From Setophaga petechia (Eukaryota; Chordata; Aves; Passeriformes; Parulidae): 64,000 nucleotides of DNA. The notes beneath the pieces are model-generated. The model ran no database searches. It saw only the letters and a program-made list of their open reading frames with translations, and was not told where the DNA came from. The stretch spans positions 33,473,924 to 33,537,923 of the forward strand of contig JANCRA010000006.1 in the NCBI GenBank assembly GCA_024362935.1. The letters run 5' to 3'. Positions 22,855 to 34,011 of the stretch are shown here, piece by piece. Position numbers and translations under genes: made by a program. Position 1 is the first letter of the stretch. Every line of letters starts with the position of its first letter.

Positions 22855-25053
22855 TCAGTGTCCATTTGTAGAGGAATCATCTGAGTGATCACTCTCATCA
22901 TCTGCATCCGAGTCATCATTCAATGATTCATCCGCCTGATGCCTTTCAGGTTGGTCACGGTTTCCATCCTGCTCGTCGGCTGGATTCTGCCTCTGCGGTC
23001 GCAGGTCAGGGTGAACACATTTCGAAGGTACCCAGCGTACCCCAGTATCTGTGGATACACAAGCATACCCGCGCCCCAAAGGGCTAAGGTCATAGGGACC
23101 TTCCCACTGTTTGGTGACTAAATTCCACACCTGAACCTTTGCCCGAGGCTGATGTGCCTCGTCCGCAGCCTGCAACGAGAGATGGTGATTCAAAATGACA
23201 GGGTTATCTGAGTTCTGTGGCACAGTGAGATGATTAATTGTGCACAAAGCTTTTGCCAACCGACTTTGCGGGGTTTCACCCTGCATTCCCCGTTTTTGTT
23301 TTTGAAGAACCCGCTTCAGAGTACCATGAGTGCGTTCCACAATAGCCTGACCAGTCGGAGAATGAGGGATACCAAACTTGTGTGAGACACCTCACAACTG
23401 CAGGAACTGCCGCACCTTTTGCGATGCGTAAGCAGGACCATTGTCGGTTTTCACAGCAGAAGGTATGCCCAGAAAGGCAAAGGCCTGCCTCCAGTGGGCG
23501 AGGACATCACGGGCCTTGTCCCCAGTGTGAGCCAAAGCCCACATTGCAGAGGAGAACGTGTCCACCGTGACATGCGCATACTTGAACTGGCCAAACTCGG
23601 CAATCTGGGTGACATCAGTCTGCCAAAGCTCCAAGGCCCTAAGGCCTCTGGGGTTTACCCCTGCCGGCAAAGGCGGAGCAAGTGCATGGCAGTCATCACA
23701 CGACTCAACAATGTCACGAGCCTCAGTTGGCGTCAGCTGAAACTGCTTCTGCAGGGTATGTGCGTTTTGGCAGGAAAACCCATGCAATGCCTCGGCCTGC
23801 GCGAGTGTATCAGGCTGAGGCGCCACCCATGCTGGGGTAGCCAACTTGTCAGCCCTCGCGTTACCTTCCACAATAAAGCCTGGCAAATCAGTGTGACTCC
23901 TCACATGTAGAACATAAAAGGGATGAACCCGGGCCTGAATGGCACACCACAAGGTCCTCAGCAAATGAAACAAGGCAGGATTACTGACGTCCTTCAAAAC
24001 CAAATTACCCAATTGCTGTGCGGTATCAGCCACATAGGGGGAATCCGTGACCAAGTTGAAAGGTTCCTGGGAAAATTTCTCAAATGCCGTGACAGCAGCC
24101 CTCAATTCAACCAATTGGGCTGACCCATCCTCATGGCCTTCCAGAACCTGCCACTCAGATCCATCCCTCCAGGTAACAATGGCCTTTCCTGTTTTTCCTG
24201 AACCGTCAGTGAGGACAGTGGGTCCTTGCACAGGTTCCTGACTATTTTTGGGCCACAAAGAAATTTGTGTGGATTTTGCCATATGCAGTAGCCTATGGCT
24301 AGGCAGATGATGAGTGATCTGCCCTGAAAAATTTTCCAGAGCACTCTGCAGGGACACACTGTTTGCAAAGCTCCAGTCAAAATCCTCCCATTGCACCAGG
24401 AGTATGATCTTTGCAGGATCCGCACCCATCAATTGCAAACACCATTGCCGGCATTTGACTATCAAGCGAGCAATCAGCTCAAACAATGCAGTTGCCATCT
24501 TCTGCGGCTGATGGGGCAGGAAAACCCATTCCAGAATGTGCAAGGAATCAGACCATTTGTCTCTCCATTGGCCAATGATGCCCATGGGATGCGAATCCAG
24601 AGTGGTGATGAATGCAGTGACATCAACGGAGGGATCAATGCGATAACCTTGGCAAGCCAAAACAGCTCGCTGAACCACCTCCAACGCCTCACGTGCCTCA
24701 GGGGTCAGTGTGCGAGGTGACTTCAAATCAGAGTCTCCTTTCAACAAATCATACAGGGGAGACAGCTGTGCGTCAGTTAGTCCCAAGTATGGACATAACC
24801 AAGTGATGACACCTACCAATTTCTGAACATCATTCAGTGTCTTCACAGAATGCACAAATTGCACCTCCTGGTGACGGATCGTCCGTTCCAGAATGTTGAC
24901 CCCCAAGTACTTCCAAGGTGGTTGTTGTTGCACCTTTTCTGGAGCCACCTGCAGTCCATGAGCATGCAAAACATCGAGCAACCGAGGCTGAATCCTCAGC
25001 AGCTCATCCTGGGTGGATGCGGCCACCAAAATGTCGTCCATATAATGATACAA
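22855..25053 (-). pseudogene. pol: Class II ERV pol: RT C-terminal part, RNase H, integrase
   Basis: Minus-strand reading frame from the RT active site (YHYMDDILVAA, intact YMDD) through RNase H (LTDGSGKTGKA, LVTDSPYVA, VEGNARADKLA) to integrase (TDVTQIAEFGQFKYAHVTVD, VKTDNGPAY, then GQAIVERTHGTLK). The DDE residues are all visible. A TGA at 23,391-23,393 splits integrase between its second and third catalytic residues. The last part (22,855-23,340) holds the GPY-like segment and ends in a Ser/Asp-rich acidic tail. These motifs are of the alpha/betaretrovirus type. It is non-functional as it stands. Confidence 0.85.
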
Positions 25054-25059
25054 ACGTGC

Positions 25060-25800
25060 ATCAGGAAACGTGCATCAGGAAACTGCGAACTCCAGACAGG
25101 TATGGGCCACATACCACTGGCATATGGCAGGAGAATTGCGCATTCCCTGAGGCAATGTCCTCCATTGATATCTCTGTGTGGGCTCAGCCTCGTTAATCGC
25201 TGGCACCGAGAAGGCAAACTCCGGTCTGTCATCGGGATGCAAAGGAATCGTAAAGAAACAATCCTTCAGATCCACAATGAGGACCGGCCAGTCTGCGGGA
25301 AGCATGGTAGGCGATGGCATGCCCGCCTCCAATGTTCCCATGCTTTCCATCACGGCATTAACCTTTCGGAGGTCTTGCAACAACCTCCATTTCCCAGATT
25401 TCTTTTTGATGCAGAAGACAGGAGTGTTCCAGGGACTGGAAGTAGGCTCCAGATGACCCTGGTCCAACTGCTCCTGCACCAGATTCCGAAGAGTGTCGTA
25501 TTTATCTTGAGGGAGGGGCCACTGCTTCTTCCAGACAGGTTTGTCCACCAGCCACGGTATAGGAGGCGTAGGACACTCTGTGCCCTTCATTGCAGTAGCC
25601 CCCATCAAAAATACGTCCCGATGCACACCCCCAGACAGACAGAACATCCCTCCCCCAGAGGTTGGCAGGAGTAGAAGTAATATGAGGCCTAACCCAGGCC
25701 GTCTGTCCCTCTGGGTTTGTGACCAGCACAGGCCGCTGGCTCACGTAGCATTGCGCCGTCCCTCCCAGGCCTCGACAGACGTCCCCACTGGATCCAAGGG
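25060..25800 (-). pseudogene. pol: Class II ERV protease end and RT N-terminal part
   Basis: RT fingers and palm are visible on minus: [48 protein letters not shown] and [15 protein letters not shown]. The frame stops at 25,075, just before the YMDD motif, because a 14-bp segment (ACGTGCATCAGGAA) is tandemly duplicated at about 25,056-25,083 and shifts the frame. Upstream, around 25,850 in another frame, the protease active site reads GLLDSGADVTVL. Confidence 0.8.
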
Positions 25801-25821
25801 GTGACTCCAGGGGCCAGGCAG

Positions 25822-26286
25822 CTAGGGAGAGAACCGTGACGTCAGCACCGCTGTCGAGAAGCCCACGAGGGGGATTTCCGACGGTGCCACACCAGGAACA
25901 GAGAGAGTACGCAGCACCTTGGGATGGTCCTTGGTCAGGACGGCAGTCCAGTGAACTTGAGGCGGCCCAGTGGATCCAAAGCCACCAGCTCCACGCAACT
26001 GGTCAGGTGTCCTGCGAACAGAGGACTTAAAAGGCACAAATTGAGCGAGCCGCATCCCTTTCGGGATCGTGACAGGGGGGGTGGGTGTGGAGACCATGGC
26101 ACAAATCTGCCTTGTGAAATCTGCATCAATGAGCCCCAGGTGAACAATGATGCCCTGAAGGGTGGCACTGGACCTCCCCATAAGGGGAGCACTCATGCCC
26201 CCACCCAAGGGGCCAAAGGCATCCAGGGGAACCTTGTGTATCTCAGAAGATTCTAAGACAACTGTTACTGCAGTGCAGACATCCAC
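25822..26286 (-). pseudogene. pro: Class II ERV dUTPase domain joined to the protease region
   Basis: A 154-codon minus-strand frame with dUTPase signatures: MGRSSATLQGIIVHLGLIDA (substrate-binding loop and Asp) and IPKGMRLAQFVPF. A dUTPase fused ahead of the protease is typical of betaretroviruses and some related ERVs; it lowers dUTP during reverse transcription. The frame runs on towards the protease, but the protease DSG site lies in a different frame, so a small indel separates the two. Confidence 0.75.
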
Positions 26287-27482
26287 ACCTGCTGATCCGC
26301 GGGTGCTGGCTGCAAGCCGGCAAAGGAGACCTCCATCGGCTCCAGGGTCTGGAGAGAAGCTTGTGTCTGCACGCGCCCCTCCTGCGTGCTCCGCTTGACG
26401 TTTCCCGAGCCTGGCAAAGCCTGGCCGTTAACGTGAACAGTCGCCTTGAAAACACTGGACATGTGATTCGGCCTACCACACCGACCGCACAAGAACATGG
26501 GGAATTTGACCTTCTGCGCTTTCTTCCCTCGCTTCTTGCCAGCCTGCGCAGTCCCCTGCTGTGGCCGCTTGCCCTGCGGAACTGCCCAAACCGGCTGCAG
26601 AGTGGCAGCCACAGCGGCCAACTTCCGACCCGGGGGGAACGATGTCTGCACAGGTCTCTGCCATCTCAGAGATAGTAGGGACACCAGGCAGAGCCACTCT
26701 GACCTTCCTACAAGCAGCATTGCAATTACAACTTACAAGGTTTGCAATTGTAACGCTCCTAGCCAGAGGATCAGGCACCTGCCTCTCCACGGATGCAATC
26801 AGCCTTGATGCAAATGCCATGAAAGGCTCATCATCCCCCTGGACAATGGTCGCAAATGGCTGCTTCGGAGCAGCCATCTCCAGGGTCTGGACAATCGCTG
26901 CCATGCCCAGCGTGTGGCACTGGTCAAGCACAAGGGGATCAAATACAACCTGCCCCTGAACATTCTCAGAACGCCCTGTCCCCATCAGCATATCAGCAAC
27001 AACCTCACGCCTGGGGTCCTGCTGCGCCAGTGCAGCATTCTGCACCACCTCTTGGGCCGCCAAACGAGCCCACTTGGTCTCAAAAACACCAAATTGCACA
27101 GGGTCAAAAAGAGAATGTACCACACGACGGAGATCGTGAGGTGCCAGCACATCCGTAGCAATCCTCCGGAGAGTCTGCATAACCTCAGCAGACCCCAAAC
27201 CATGCTGAGCAACTGCTTCAGGAGTTCCTTCTCCAGCTTATATATAAGGGGTTCATGGGTGTTATGAGCAACGGCCCTGATCACAGGGAAAGCCTGGGGA
27301 CCACCTGGCAAAGCCACCGCACCTGCTGTGTCTCGGCCCTTGGGCCCCACGGGGACAAGAAGGGATGATTGACTGGGCGCCAGGTCAACACCACTCGTCC
27401 CTGTGCCACCTGCAGCACCGGCAGAGCCAGAGGAGCCCACTCCGCGACCCTGTAGATGCCGTGAGGAGACAGGATCATTCAT
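26270..27482 (-). pseudogene. gag: Class II ERV gag: capsid and nucleocapsid
   Basis: Capsid pieces on minus: EPLIYKLEKELLKQLL (upstream frame), then, after a one-base frame change at about 27,200, MQTLRRIATDVLAPHDLRR and the major homology region (IVQGDDEPFMAFASRL). The nucleocapsid zinc knuckle reads CGRCGRPNHMSSVF: the last cysteine of the CCHC box is replaced by Phe. A basic stretch (GKKRGKKAQKVK) precedes it. The N-terminal matrix part cannot be delimited in the GC-rich leader at 27.5-28.0 kb. Confidence 0.75.
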
Positions 27483-28041
27483 CTTGTCGGTCTTGGTTTT
27501 GGCCTCTCACCAGAAGCGCTCGGGGTGCTTCGGGCGCACAGTCACCTGGCACGCAGGAAGCGTCCAATGATTTGATGAGAAAGCGCCATGGCCCCGGGCA
27601 CCCACCGGCCTCCCACTGGCCGTGTCAGCAGTTGCGCTAAAGGTAAATACCTCAGCGCCCTGCCGTGCCGCAGCTCTGGCCGGAGGCACCTTGGTGAACG
27701 CAGGTGCCGGCACGGCCCGCAAATCCGGCGCGGGCTGGGACGTGACCGGCGCGGGGGCCCCAGCCCCCGACACGGGAGAGGAGCGGGATGCCGAGAGCGG
27801 CGCGGCCCGCGGAGCCGCATCACTGCGGGGCGGCACAAAGGAGCGGGCAAGCCCCCTATGAAGGCCCGTCCCGAGCCGCTAGACTCCACAGCGGGCACCG
27901 CCCCCACCGAGCGGAGAGGGGCTGGCTGCCCGCCGACCAGAGCGGGGCCGGACGGAGCAGCGATCGACGCCCCGCCCCCGGCTGCCTTCGCCGACTGCGC
28001 ATGCCCAGCCTAGGCTGCAATACACTGCAGCGGTCACCAGA
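27483..28041 (-). other. 5' leader and matrix region of the class II ERV, with primer site
   Basis: GC-rich, Pro/Ala/Arg-coding sequence between gag and the 5' LTR. Next to the LTR, on minus, TGGTGACCGCTGCAGTGT (about 28,023-28,040) begins like a tRNA-Trp-type primer binding site (TGGTGACC) and then diverges. The primer identity is therefore tentative. Confidence 0.5.
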
Positions 28042-28333
28042 TGTCGCTATAGGACACGAAAGAACACAAGCACACCACCGCTCTCAAGGTGAAAGGAAAA
28101 AGGGCGTTTATTTTTCTGACTCCAATATTTATAGTTTTACAAAAGTGACAGCGGATTGGAGGGTGACAGTGACACCTCTCCAATGACACTGGTTAAACCA
28201 ACAGTCCATCAACTCTCTCCTCCACCAAAGGAATGCAAAACAATAAGTTATTTACAAAAAAGTCCGTGAGAAAGTTCCCTACAAGAATGTCAACATCAGA
28301 AGGCTTAGAAAATCTTAAAAAACCAGGGTGACA
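28042..28333 (-). repeat. 5' LTR of the class II ERV
   Basis: A 292-bp repeat with TGTCGC...GTGACA ends, homologous to 22,485-22,778 along its whole length, with many substitutions and short indels. Confidence 0.85.
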
Positions 28334-28339
28334 CAGCCT

Positions 28340-29090
28340 TACCTTCTTTTGGGAAGTGTCCTCCGGAGCTGTGCCCAGGCTGGTCTGGAGCTGGGAGCAG
28401 CCCTGCCCCACCCAGCCCCTCGCAGCAGCAGCCCCTGCCCTGCTCAGGGTGGCTCCTTCCCCCCCAGAGCTTCTCCCCAGCGCTGGGAGCAGCTCCCCGG
28501 GCCGGCTGAGAGCTGTCCCTGGCAGGCAGCAGAGTCCCTGCCCCAGCACAGCGCCCTGGGCTGCAGGACCCTGCTCTGCAGGACAGCCCTGGGCACCCCT
28601 GGCTGCAGCCCCGGCTGCTCAGCCCTGCAGCAGAGCCGGGCAACAGGAGCTGCCTTGGGCTGTGCCTGGGCTGGGGCAGCAGGGAAAGCCAGCCCTGCCC
28701 TAGGGCCACAGCCCTGCCCTGCAGCAGCTCTGAGAGTCCTCCTGAAAGGTCCTAAAAGCTGTGGGATGTGCCAGCTCCAGGAGATCCCGCAGGAACTGCA
28801 GCTTCTCTTCCCACAGCCAGGGAATGACAGTTTCAAACCTGGGATGATTTCTGCTCTAGTGAGCCCTGAGTGAGCTCTGCCCTGTGCTCCCAGCCCAGGC
28901 TGAGGTTAACCCCTCTGTGCCTCTGTGCTGTGCCCGGGGTGGCTGCAGGCAGTGCCCCAGCCCTGCTGGGCTGTGCACAGGAGCTGCTCCTGGCCCAGAG
29001 CTGTCTCTCTGCAGCGCTGCCCTTGCCAGGAGCTGCCCTCTGGGCCAGGAGCCTCGGTGCAGGTTGTTCAAAGGACTTTGGGTTTGGCTT
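28340..29090. other. GC-rich unassigned sequence
   Basis: CAG/CTG-rich sequence open by chance on both strands. No exon or repeat family recognised. Confidence 0.5.
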
Positions 29091-29094
29091 TTGC

Positions 29095-29470
29095 CTTGGA
29101 GTCTCTGAGAGGTTTGTGCAATCATGGCCTCCAATCATCTGCTTTATTCAGTCCCTGGAGAGGACTTTGTCAGTAACAACACTCAGTGGGGCTCATTAAT
29201 ACTCAGTTATTTTAAGGCACTTTGTGTTTCCCCTTTTGATACAGACTCTGTGGAGAGGTTTGTGCAATCTTGGCCCCAATTATCTGCTTGAATGAGTCCC
29301 TGAGAGTTTTGTACTGACACTCAAGGGGGATCATTAATGCCTTGAGATACTCAAAGTTTTTAAGGTGCTTCATGGATTTAATAAAACTTTTAGGTACTTT
29401 CAAGGATTTTCCTTCACACACTGAGTCTCTGAGAGGTTTTTGTGCCATCCTGGCTTCCAGTTCTCTCCTC
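29095..29470 (+). repeat. Degenerate tandem repeat, about 150-170 bp period, about 2.5 copies
   Basis: The phrase TCTGAGAGGTTTGTGCAATC, followed by TGGCC and a pyrimidine-rich part, recurs at about 29,101, 29,251 and 29,430. It is followed each time by related text (CAGTCCCTGGAGAG, GAGTCCCTGAGAG; CTCATTAATACTCAG, ATCATTAATGCCTTGAG). The copies have diverged by substitution and indels. Confidence 0.6.
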
Positions 29471-29599
29471 CAAGGAGCCATGAGGAGCCTGTGTTGGGTA
29501 TCTCCCTCCTTTCTCTTGTACAACAAAGATGGAACTGAAAGAATTTTAAAAGACCTTCTAAAAGCATCCAAACACACATGGGACAATTAACAATACAAC

Positions 29600-31192
29600 A
29601 ACAACCACTAAGAGAATTAATAGTCCTGTTTTAGCTGGATATCATCCAACTCTTTAGTCCCTTGGATTGGAAGAGTTTATTGAACCAGTCTTTGTTTTCC
29701 ACTTGAAGCTTCTTGAACCCTTCCTTCAGTACCTGAATGCTCTTGTGGATTGACTCGCTGTGGGCTGGAGAGCTTCATGCAACACATGCCCTCAGAGTCT
29801 ACACAGCCATGCCCGTGTGCCCAGAGTAAAAACTCTATCACTGTTCTGCAAGGTGGCATGTCTGATGGTCTCTGTGTCTGAGAGCAGGCCACCCAATGTG
29901 AGGGAGGTAGCATTGGTTTGCTTACTTAACAGGCACCCAAGACAGTCTCATTGTCCTAAAGCTTTAGCTGCAGCCACCCAAGGTAGTAACATGGAGGCTG
30001 CTATTTTCTTGTTTTTACTCCAACAGATGACATTATTTCATGCAATCATATTCAAAGTAGTATGTAGATCTTTTTGCACTGTTTCTCTGGCCATTAATCA
30101 TTTTGGTGTTGGGTGCCAGCAAGGTAAGCCTCCCCAAGCTACAAAGTCCGCCTTCAGTGTGTGCAGGGACACCAGGCCATGCTCTATCCCTGCAAATAAG
30201 AAACACACCCCTGCAGCAACTGGAGTGGGTAGCTGCTGGACCAAGAAATTATGGAAGAAATGTAATTACACCATCTGGTCTGTTTTTTGTAAGTGGGATG
30301 GGATAGGGAGATGTCTCTCCTGATAGTTTCTTTTTCTCTTGTAATTTTGTGTCTTTCACCCTCTTCCCATCTCAGACGGTAATAAAATGTTACACAAAAG
30401 TCCATTTTTATACAGCTGAGAATTTCTACCCCCTGAGTTCGAGTGGTGCATGCAGGAGCTTCTGGCTCCAGCAGTCCCAAGCATCGACAGGGCTGCACTT
30501 CTTTGCTGTCAGGATTGTCACCTCGCATCCTGCAGATGGCATCCTCAGTTATTGGCCAGACATCTGTAGGCAACCCCACTGGGCAGGTGGAGAAGGGGTC
30601 GTCAGGGCTAGCCACAGACAGGCACAGGGTGTCTTGTTTCATGGCTTTTGCTAGAGTGATCCATACCTTGTGCTTTGTGTTTTTAGGGTTATCCATCCAC
30701 TCAGGAGGAGCATGGTTGCAAACAGGCTGAGGAATGGGAGTAGAAGCTTCTTATGTGTCATCTTCAAAAGAATTGTCTAGTCCAGGTGTTAAATGCTAAA
30801 CAGAACAGGCCTATCAGCAACACCAGCCATTGTATGATATCATTGATATTTAGAGTGGATCTGAACCCTTCCGAAACTGGTGGGGCGGACCCAAAAAGAT
30901 GGTTAAAGGGTTGGGAGACGATTTCGCCCGGTGTCATTTCATTAAAGCAGGTGTCATTATTTAAGTAACCCCAAAAACATACAGTTAGTGTGTGATAGCT
31001 GTGAATCCATGTGCCTGCTTTCCAGAGGAAGCTAAAAATCCATGAATCCCTCACCTTATTCACCCATAAAACAAGCCAGATAACAGACACAGTAGCCTTG
31101 GTTAAAGGACCCATGTTCAGATGAGGGCCTACAAATGGGAGAAATACAGCCACGATCACGTGCCACCCAAACCAGGGCAAGCTGGACCACAT
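29600..31192 (-). pseudogene. env: Avian ERV env remnant
   Basis: Env debris on the minus strand. An upstream frame (30,764-31,192) has hydrophobic segments such as ATVSVIWLVLWV and IIQWLVLLIGLFCLAF. The next frame (30,184-30,696) has an SU-like stretch (KAMKQDTLCLSVASPDDPF). Near 29,780 lies the TM core with GHGCVDSEGMCC, a CX6CC motif, preceded by the heptad-like TIRHATLQN. Frames are shifted and interrupted, so it is dead. CX6CC with GHGC is what I associate with alpha/gamma-type Env proteins of birds. It follows directly on the primer-site leader of the LTR at 31.3 kb, with no gag or pol between. Confidence 0.65.
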
Positions 31193-31286
31193 GGTGTCAC
31201 TTCATGAGGTTTCTATAGTGGCACACACACACAAAAAATTAGATTACTCAAGAACTGTTATTCCCTTTTGGTTTCTGTGCCCTCGA

Positions 31287-31304
31287 GGCCCACATTGCGC
31301 GCCA
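31287..31304 (-). promoter_or_regulatory. Primer binding site, tRNA-Lys type
   Basis: On minus it reads TGGCGCGCAATGTGGGCC, 15 of 18 positions matching the Lys-type site TGGCGCCCAACGTGGGGC known from betaretroviruses. It sits five bases inside the LTR end, as expected. Confidence 0.7.
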
Positions 31305-31309
31305 AAATC

Positions 31310-31870
31310 TGTCTTGGTTTGGAAAGACAGGAGTCTGCTAAGGAAGGCAGGAGCCTCCCCTGAAATGGAGAATGTAAACCCTTCCCACCTCCCCGAATTG
31401 CTGTAAATTTTAAATTAAGGGGGTTCTCAGGCCTTTTCCTGCTCCGAAAAATATGGGAGCAGGAAAAAACAGTCCTTTAATAGGGAAGGAAAAAAATAAA
31501 AGGATAAAATCAACAATGCAGTACACTAGAACAACACTGACAGAGTCAGAACCCAACCTGACACCCTGTGGGGTGTTGGTAGCAGTCCAATTGGAAATGT
31601 GGCTGCAGTCCTGGAGTGTCAGGTGTGGTTCTGTTGGAGCAAGGGGGTCGTGTAGAGAAGGATGTATTCTTCCTCCGAAGATCCAGTGGAAGAAGAGACA
31701 CCTGCTGTTCCTCCGGGGAAGCCAGTGGAGAAAGCCGTGCCGTGTTTCAAAAACCACTGGATTCTATCTGGGTAGCAATGCCTGGCTCCTCCCTCTGGGC
31801 GGAGCATCTCACAATGGGATGTTACAGTTCTTATCAGTCATGCACTGACATTCAATAGTCTGTTATCAGC
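31310..31870 (-). repeat. LTR (5') of the env-only class II ERV remnant
   Basis: On the plus strand the LTR begins TGTCTTGGTTTGGAAAGACA, so on minus it ends in CA next to the primer site. A-rich tracts (GAAAAAAATAAAAGG) and a CTCCTCCCTCTGGGCGG promoter-like box are inside. The outer end is estimated. I recognise the family as a common songbird LTR from memory. No partner LTR was found downstream of the env debris. Confidence 0.6.
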
Positions 31871-31879
31871 AGATGTCCC

Positions 31880-33410
31880 CTCCTGAGGGAGGTGTGAGTG
31901 TGGTCACTCAAAGAGAGAGATAAAGCAAACTGCCCACTTGACAAAAGATAATCTGCCATACAGATGGTAATTGAAAACATCTTGCATTGCAATCTTCAAC
32001 AACGGTACAACTTACTTGAAAAGTTTTTTGACCAATCACACAAAGTAAAAGCATATTGACAGTAGCTCTATCCAACCACTGTAAGCACACGTACCTTTGG
32101 TTAAACACTGCTGGCTTATTTCAAATACAATACCTGCTTGTAAGCCTTAAAACACAATGCACAGAGCTCCCTTATAAAGCTTAGAACTTCCTCATATCTT
32201 GCTAGATATACTCTTCTGTAGCTTAGGGAGTTATTCTAGCCAAGTGTTAATACACAGACCATTTCTCTATTTGTCCTTACTTTTCTACTTCTTATATAAC
32301 TTTTCTGCTGACAAATCTTATGGCTACTGCTTAGCTCTAATCATAGCAGATTAGTAGACGACCTGAGTCCCAAGTGCAAAATAAGCCTTCAAATGTCATG
32401 TATTATTCAAAGCATGAGATATTTCAAGTATGAAAATATATAATTAGCTGCTTCTCTAACAAAAAGAGTTTCCTATCTTATGAGCCGGAGATGACTTAAA
32501 CAATTTAGAAATGATTTAAAAACCCCTTGGGGTGATTTCAACAGAACTCTCCACAGCTCTCCCACAGCTCTCTGAAATATAGAAATAGTATTTAATCTGT
32601 GCAGCCATTTGTAAAGAAGAAAATAATTTCTTGTGCCCAAGAAACAAAAATTCATTTGTTCATTATTCAGAAAAGTCATCCTAATTTTACAGAACAATGA
32701 AAGTAATATCGGAACAATATGCTTCTATTTACAATGGAATTTTTATAAATCCTTTCTCTGCTAAGTCTTATTTGATGGGATTTTTTAGCTCTTCTTCCAC
32801 CTGTACTTTCAGAATGCAATCTGCTCAGAATAGTGAGTGACTTTCTGCTAAGCTGTGCAACCACAGAGCATTGACAACGGCCTGTGTGAAATCCAGTATG
32901 AAGTGACTTGTGAAAGTCAATTAGAATTCAGTATTTGGTTAGAGATTCTTATGCACACAACATTTAGACACCTCGCCAGTCAGATTGTCTCAACACGGAT
33001 GTGTGTAGATTTATTTTACCCGCAATTTCTTTCTTTACCTTATCACAGAATGAGATCCCTACCAACTCAGGGACAAATTAAACCCATTGCCCTTCAGCAC
33101 TAGGGGTATTCAGCCCTCTGCTGTCATTTTTAGTAGCCTGCTGATATCCTGCGTGTAGATAATTGTATTCCAATGTGCCATAAACCCATTGCAAAAGTAG
33201 TGTAAACCCATCTCAGTACTTGTTTCCCTTCTTCCTAAGGAATGAAAATTGAATCCTCCACCCCTCCTTGCAGTCCTTTGACATAGACTACAACTACTCC
33301 TTGTCACATCTTATGGGCACACTAGTGTGACACGGCTGGCACAGGTTCCAGCAGTGCAAACAGAAAGTGCATAGGGACTTTTGTAAATTACTGTGGCTGT
33401 CATGATGTAG
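31880..33410. other. AT-rich sequence, no gene recognised
   Basis: Only short frames are present. No splice-flanked exon, ERV motif or LINE tail identified. Confidence 0.5.
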
Positions 33411-33411
33411 A

Positions 33412-33480
33412 TTACACACACACACACATACACACACACCAAAAGAAAAAAAAAAAAAAAAAAAAAACAAACCAAAAAAA
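33412..33480 (+). repeat. (CA)n and poly(A) simple repeat
   Basis: A (CA)n run with one TA interruption, followed within ten bases by a run of more than 20 A and further A-rich sequence. It may be the remains of a retroposon tail, but no element body is recognisable beside it. Confidence 0.85.
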
Positions 33481-34011
33481 AGAAAACCAAGAAAAACCCC
33501 CAAAACAATCTAAGAAGAGATTCTAGATTTCCATAGATCAGAAAAACAAGAAACCCTAACAAACAAATGTAAAAAAAGAAGATAAATTGAAACTTCCAGT
33601 TATCAAGAGATCAGGAAAATTTAAAAAGCAAACAACACAACAAATCAATCCAGGTACACCTTTGCAGGATTCCTGCCTGAGAACCTGTGAGACTCTATGT
33701 TCTCAGGTTAGTCAAGACTTCTCTTATTTTCTAGACTGCTCTGTGAGCCACTGCTGTGTTTCCCTATTCTCCACTTCTCTCTTCCCAGCGTTTCCCTGTA
33801 GTGTGGCAGAAGAAATTGCAGCATGCCTTGATGTCATCCCGCGTACTACTCAACTCTCTTTTGCTTCTCTGTTTTGGAAAGGGAAGCGCAGTGCTTCTCA
33901 CCACTGTGGCAAAGCCGAATCAGACGGAGAACCCTGAACGCACAGCTCATGTGAGGGCAGCCCGGGAGCCGCAGCCACAGGCTGGAGAAGCCCCCTGCCC
34001 CCCGTGCTGGG

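Larger units (their letters stand above)
22485..28333 (-). mobile_element. Class II (alpha/beta-like) endogenous retrovirus, env-less, degraded
   Basis: The element runs on the minus strand: 5' LTR 28,042-28,333, primer site just inside it, gag, dUTPase/protease, pol, then a purine tract and the 3' LTR 22,485-22,778. Integrase ends about 80 bp before the 3' LTR, so there is no room for env. Coding is broken by frameshifts in gag and pro, a 14-bp tandem duplication in RT and a TGA in integrase. The LTRs differ at roughly one position in eight by eye, so it is much older than the class I provirus. Flanks (CACC on the left, CAGC on the right) do not form a clean target duplication. It interrupts the upstream side of the second MROH copy. 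Confidence 0.85.

Noticed and set aside
22479..28339. Target-site duplication around the class II ERV
   Set aside because: The six bases left (CTCACC) and right (CAGCCT) do not match, so no duplication is claimed.
29095..29470. CRISPR-like repeat array
   Set aside because: Repeats are long, few and degenerate with no uniform spacers, and the genome is vertebrate.
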